Position numbers and translations under genes: made by a program
Assembly (NCBI GenBank): GCA_003978455.1
Contig: QNZT01000039.1
Coordinates: 1 to 7,032 of the forward strand
Direction: 5' to 3'
DNA from: Sulfurospirillum sp.
GTDB lineage: Bacteria > Campylobacterota > Campylobacteria > Campylobacterales > QNZT01
DNA length: 7,032 nucleotides
Notes under the pieces: generated by a model
What the model was told of the DNA's origin: nothing
The model's database searches: none
What the model saw: only the letters and a program-made list of their open reading frames with translations
In this document: piece by piece, positions 5,549 through 7,032 of the stretch
Position numbering within the stretch: the first letter of the stretch is position 1
How the letters are laid out: every line of letters begins with the position of its first letter

Positions 5549-6805
5549 ATGGATATATTCTCTTTTTTCATCGGACTTCTGCTTGCCGCGCTCCTTAGTG
5601 TTATAATATTTTATTATATATATACAAAATCGGCAAAACGCTTTTCATACTATATAACAAAACTTTCTGAAGAGAATAGGGGAGTGCAGGAGGCGTACAC
5701 TGCGCTAAACGGGGAACTTCATGAAGCCGAACTTGCCAGAACGAAACTGGCGCAGGAGCTGGCGTTTGCACAGGAGAAGATCGACTTTTTACAGGAGTCC
5801 AGAAGGGAGATCAAAGAGGAGTTCGAGCATATCGCCAGGGAAGTGATCGAACAAAAGAGCAGTGCGCTTTCGCAGAAACAGCAGGAGTCCCTGAAGCTGC
5901 TTTTGACCCCGTTTTCCGAAAACATCCGCAATTTTCAGCAAAAAGTGGAACAGTTTTACGCACAGGAGAGCAAAGAGCGCTTTTCCCTGATCAAAGAGAT
6001 AGACGCACTCAAAAACCTCAATCAACGCATCTCACAGGATGCACTCAACCTCACAAACGCTCTCAAGGGTGACAACAAACTGCAAGGAAACTGGGGTGAG
6101 ATGATCCTCGAAAAAGTACTCGAAAACTCCGGTTTGACCAAAGGACGTGAATACGAGATACAAAAAGCCTATAAAGATGAAAACGGTAAACTCTACAAAC
6201 CCGATGTTATCATCCACCTGCCGGACAAAAAAGATGTCGTCATAGACTCCAAAGTCTCACTCAAAGCGTATGAGCAGTATCACAGTGCCACAGAAGAAGA
6301 AGCCAGAGAACGACACCTCAAAGCCCACCTCGACTCACTCTACATCCATATCAAACAGTTGAGTAAAAAACGGTATGAAATGCTGGAGGGTGTTACCACA
6401 CTCGACTTCGTACTGCTCTTTATCCCGATCGAAGCCGCATTTATGACAGCGATCGAAGCCGACAGAGAGTTGTATGAGAAAGCGTACCGCAAAAACATCA
6501 TCATTGTATCACCGTCGACGCTGCTGGCGGTACTGCGTACCATAGAGCACTCATGGCGCTACGAGTATCAGAACAAAAACGCCAGAGAGATCGCACGCAA
6601 AGCCGGTGACCTCTACGACAAGTTCAGAGGATTCGTGGAGAGTATGCAGACCATCGAAAAGAGCCTTCACAAAGCCCAACACGCCTACAACGACGCCTTC
6701 AAAAAACTCAGCAGCGGCAAAGGCAATCTCATGACACGCGCAAAAGAGCTCAAGTCGATGGAGGGAATAGAGCACAAAAAGATGGAATACCGCACGAAAG
6801 AGTAG
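5549..6805 (+). CDS. rmuC: DNA recombination protein RmuC
   Basis: RmuC is a membrane-tethered protein with a nuclease-like core; in E. coli its loss raises recombination at inverted repeats. The 418-residue product has normal family length. Residues 4-25 are a single N-terminal membrane helix, about 28-150 a long charged coiled coil, and about 165-395 the conserved RmuC domain with GNWGEMILEKVLENSGL (180-196), KPDVIIHLPDKKDVVIDSKVSL (around 217-238), FIPIEAAF (291-298) and SPSTLLAVLRTIEHSW (321-336). The KPD plus IDSK arrangement matches the PD-(D/E)xK-like active site proposed for this family. No Shine-Dalgarno precedes ATG 5549, but this start gives the expected membrane helix directly at the N-terminus. 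The membrane-helix codons (about 5598-5630) are unusually AT-rich. The gene is alone on its strand after flgH and convergent with the next gene. Confidence 0.95.
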   Translation: MDIFSFFIGLLLAALLSVIIFYYIYTKSAKRFSYYITKLSEENRGVQEAYTALNGELHEAELARTKLAQELAFAQEKIDFLQESRREIKEEFEHIAREVIEQKSSALSQKQQESLKLLLTPFSENIRNFQQKVEQFYAQESKERFSLIKEIDALKNLNQRISQDALNLTNALKGDNKLQGNWGEMILEKVLENSGLTKGREYEIQKAYKDENGKLYKPDVIIHLPDKKDVVIDSKVSLKAYEQYHSATEEEARERHLKAHLDSLYIHIKQLSKKRYEMLEGVTTLDFVLLFIPIEAAFMTAIEADRELYEKAYRKNIIIVSPSTLLAVLRTIEHSWRYEYQNKNAREIARKAGDLYDKFRGFVESMQTIEKSLHKAQHAYNDAFKKLSSGKGNLMTRAKELKSMEGIEHKKMEYRTKE

Positions 6806-6874
6806 TCTTTGCCTGCGCCGATATTTTTCAAGAGAATATATATTATGTTAACCAGTATTATAATAGATCCCTTT

Positions 6875-7032
6875 TTAATTTCCTGTTACCCACTCTTTTA
6901 CCCATGCCCCGTAACCGCTCTGTGCATTGATATGACCCGCTTCATGAAGTACTTTCATCGGTATCCCGAGCGCTTTTTGCAGCATCTGCGCCTCTTCGGC
7001 TGTCAAATGTGGATCATCACTGGAGGTAACAA
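6875..7032 (-). CDS. RBBP9/YdeN-type alpha/beta serine hydrolase, C-terminal fragment
   Basis: Only the last 51 complete residues lie in the window; the nucleophile serine and the start are beyond the right edge. The fragment begins VTSSDDPHLTAEEAQMLQKA and ends in WVKEWVTGN. The SxDDP segment carries the expected catalytic aspartate, and EAGHINAQSGYGAW carries the catalytic histidine, followed by the Gly/Trp pattern of the RBBP9/YdeN family of small esterase-like hydrolases. These are cytoplasmic proteins of about 180-200 residues; the physiological substrate is generally unknown. The gene is convergent with rmuC across 69 bp, so its promoter is outside the window. Confidence 0.85.
   Translation of the reverse strand, partial: VTSSDDPHLTAEEAQMLQKALGIPMKVLHEAGHINAQSGYGAWVKEWVTGN

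Noticed and set aside
5457..5606. A 49-codon ATG frame spanning the flgH-rmuC gap and entering rmuC in another frame
   Set aside because: It has no Shine-Dalgarno, starts beside the palindrome and runs through the inverted repeats, and its hydrophobic part largely comes from out-of-frame bases around the rmuC start. Kept only as a remote possibility of a leader peptide.
5598..5630. TATAAT-like boxes in a very AT-rich stretch within early rmuC
   Set aside because: The stretch encodes the end of the membrane helix (Ile, Phe, Tyr codons), which explains the AT richness without an internal promoter.
6806..6874. Search for a terminator between rmuC and the hydrolase gene
   Set aside because: Only weak AT stems such as TATTAT (6841-6846) with ATAATA (6860-6865) and a 5-bp AAAGA/TCTTT stem over the rmuC stop were found; neither has a convincing GC stem and T-run.
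1..7032. Search for CRISPR, toxin-antitoxin, defence, transposon or phage signals
   Set aside because: No direct-repeat arrays, terminal inverted repeats, integrase or transposase motifs, or defence-family domains are visible; all long coding frames are assigned to other families or to one unknown gene.

Overview
This window looks like ordinary chromosome from a free-living, probably motile member of the Campylobacterota (Epsilonproteobacteria), of the Sulfurovum / Sulfurimonas / Sulfuricurvum type. The reasons are the compact Mfd with a Campylobacterota-like C-terminus, a flagellar gene (flgH) standing alone among housekeeping genes behind a sigma-54 promoter, AT-rich intergenic gaps with -10-like hexamers but no clear -35 boxes, and a coding base composition somewhat under 50% GC by eye. 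Genus cannot be decided from this sequence. No IS element, phage gene, CRISPR array, tRNA or rRNA was seen, and no intergenic stretch exceeds about 110 bases.

Layout, left to right. (1) The 3' nine-tenths of mfd, the transcription-repair coupling factor, runs on + to 2648. Its end overlaps by 11 nt a GTG-started 112-residue protein of unknown function (2638-2976, +), probably translated by coupling to mfd. (2) Convergent to this pair is a lipoprotein gene (3025-4122, -). It has a type II signal peptide, eight units of a strict 23-residue repeat with one 20-residue insertion, and a C-terminal peptidoglycan-binding domain. (3) Upstream of it on the same strand is yqeY (4216-4662, -), a GatB/YqeY-domain protein. 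(4) A 59-bp divergent gap separates yqeY from flgH (4722-5441, +), the flagellar L-ring lipoprotein. It carries a near-consensus -24/-12 sigma-54 promoter for flgH and a possible overlapping -10 box for yqeY. (5) A 107-bp gap with three separate inverted repeats leads to rmuC (5549-6805, +), which has no visible ribosome binding site but has a -10-like hexamer that would place transcription start on or beside the ATG. (6) Convergent to rmuC at the right edge is the C-terminal end of an RBBP9/YdeN-type serine hydrolase (6875-7032, -). The short convergent gap 6806-6874 is AT-rich and shows no convincing terminator.

The genes do not form one pathway. Two are DNA maintenance genes (mfd, rmuC), two encode cell-envelope or flagellar lipoproteins that may meet at the peptidoglycan/outer membrane (the repeat lipoprotein and FlgH), and the rest are general metabolism or unknown. 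No clear new multi-gene system was found. The points most worth a second look are the repeat architecture of the lipoprotein, the sigma-54 promoter in the divergent gap, the unknown gene coupled to mfd, and the inverted repeats plus possible leaderless start before rmuC.
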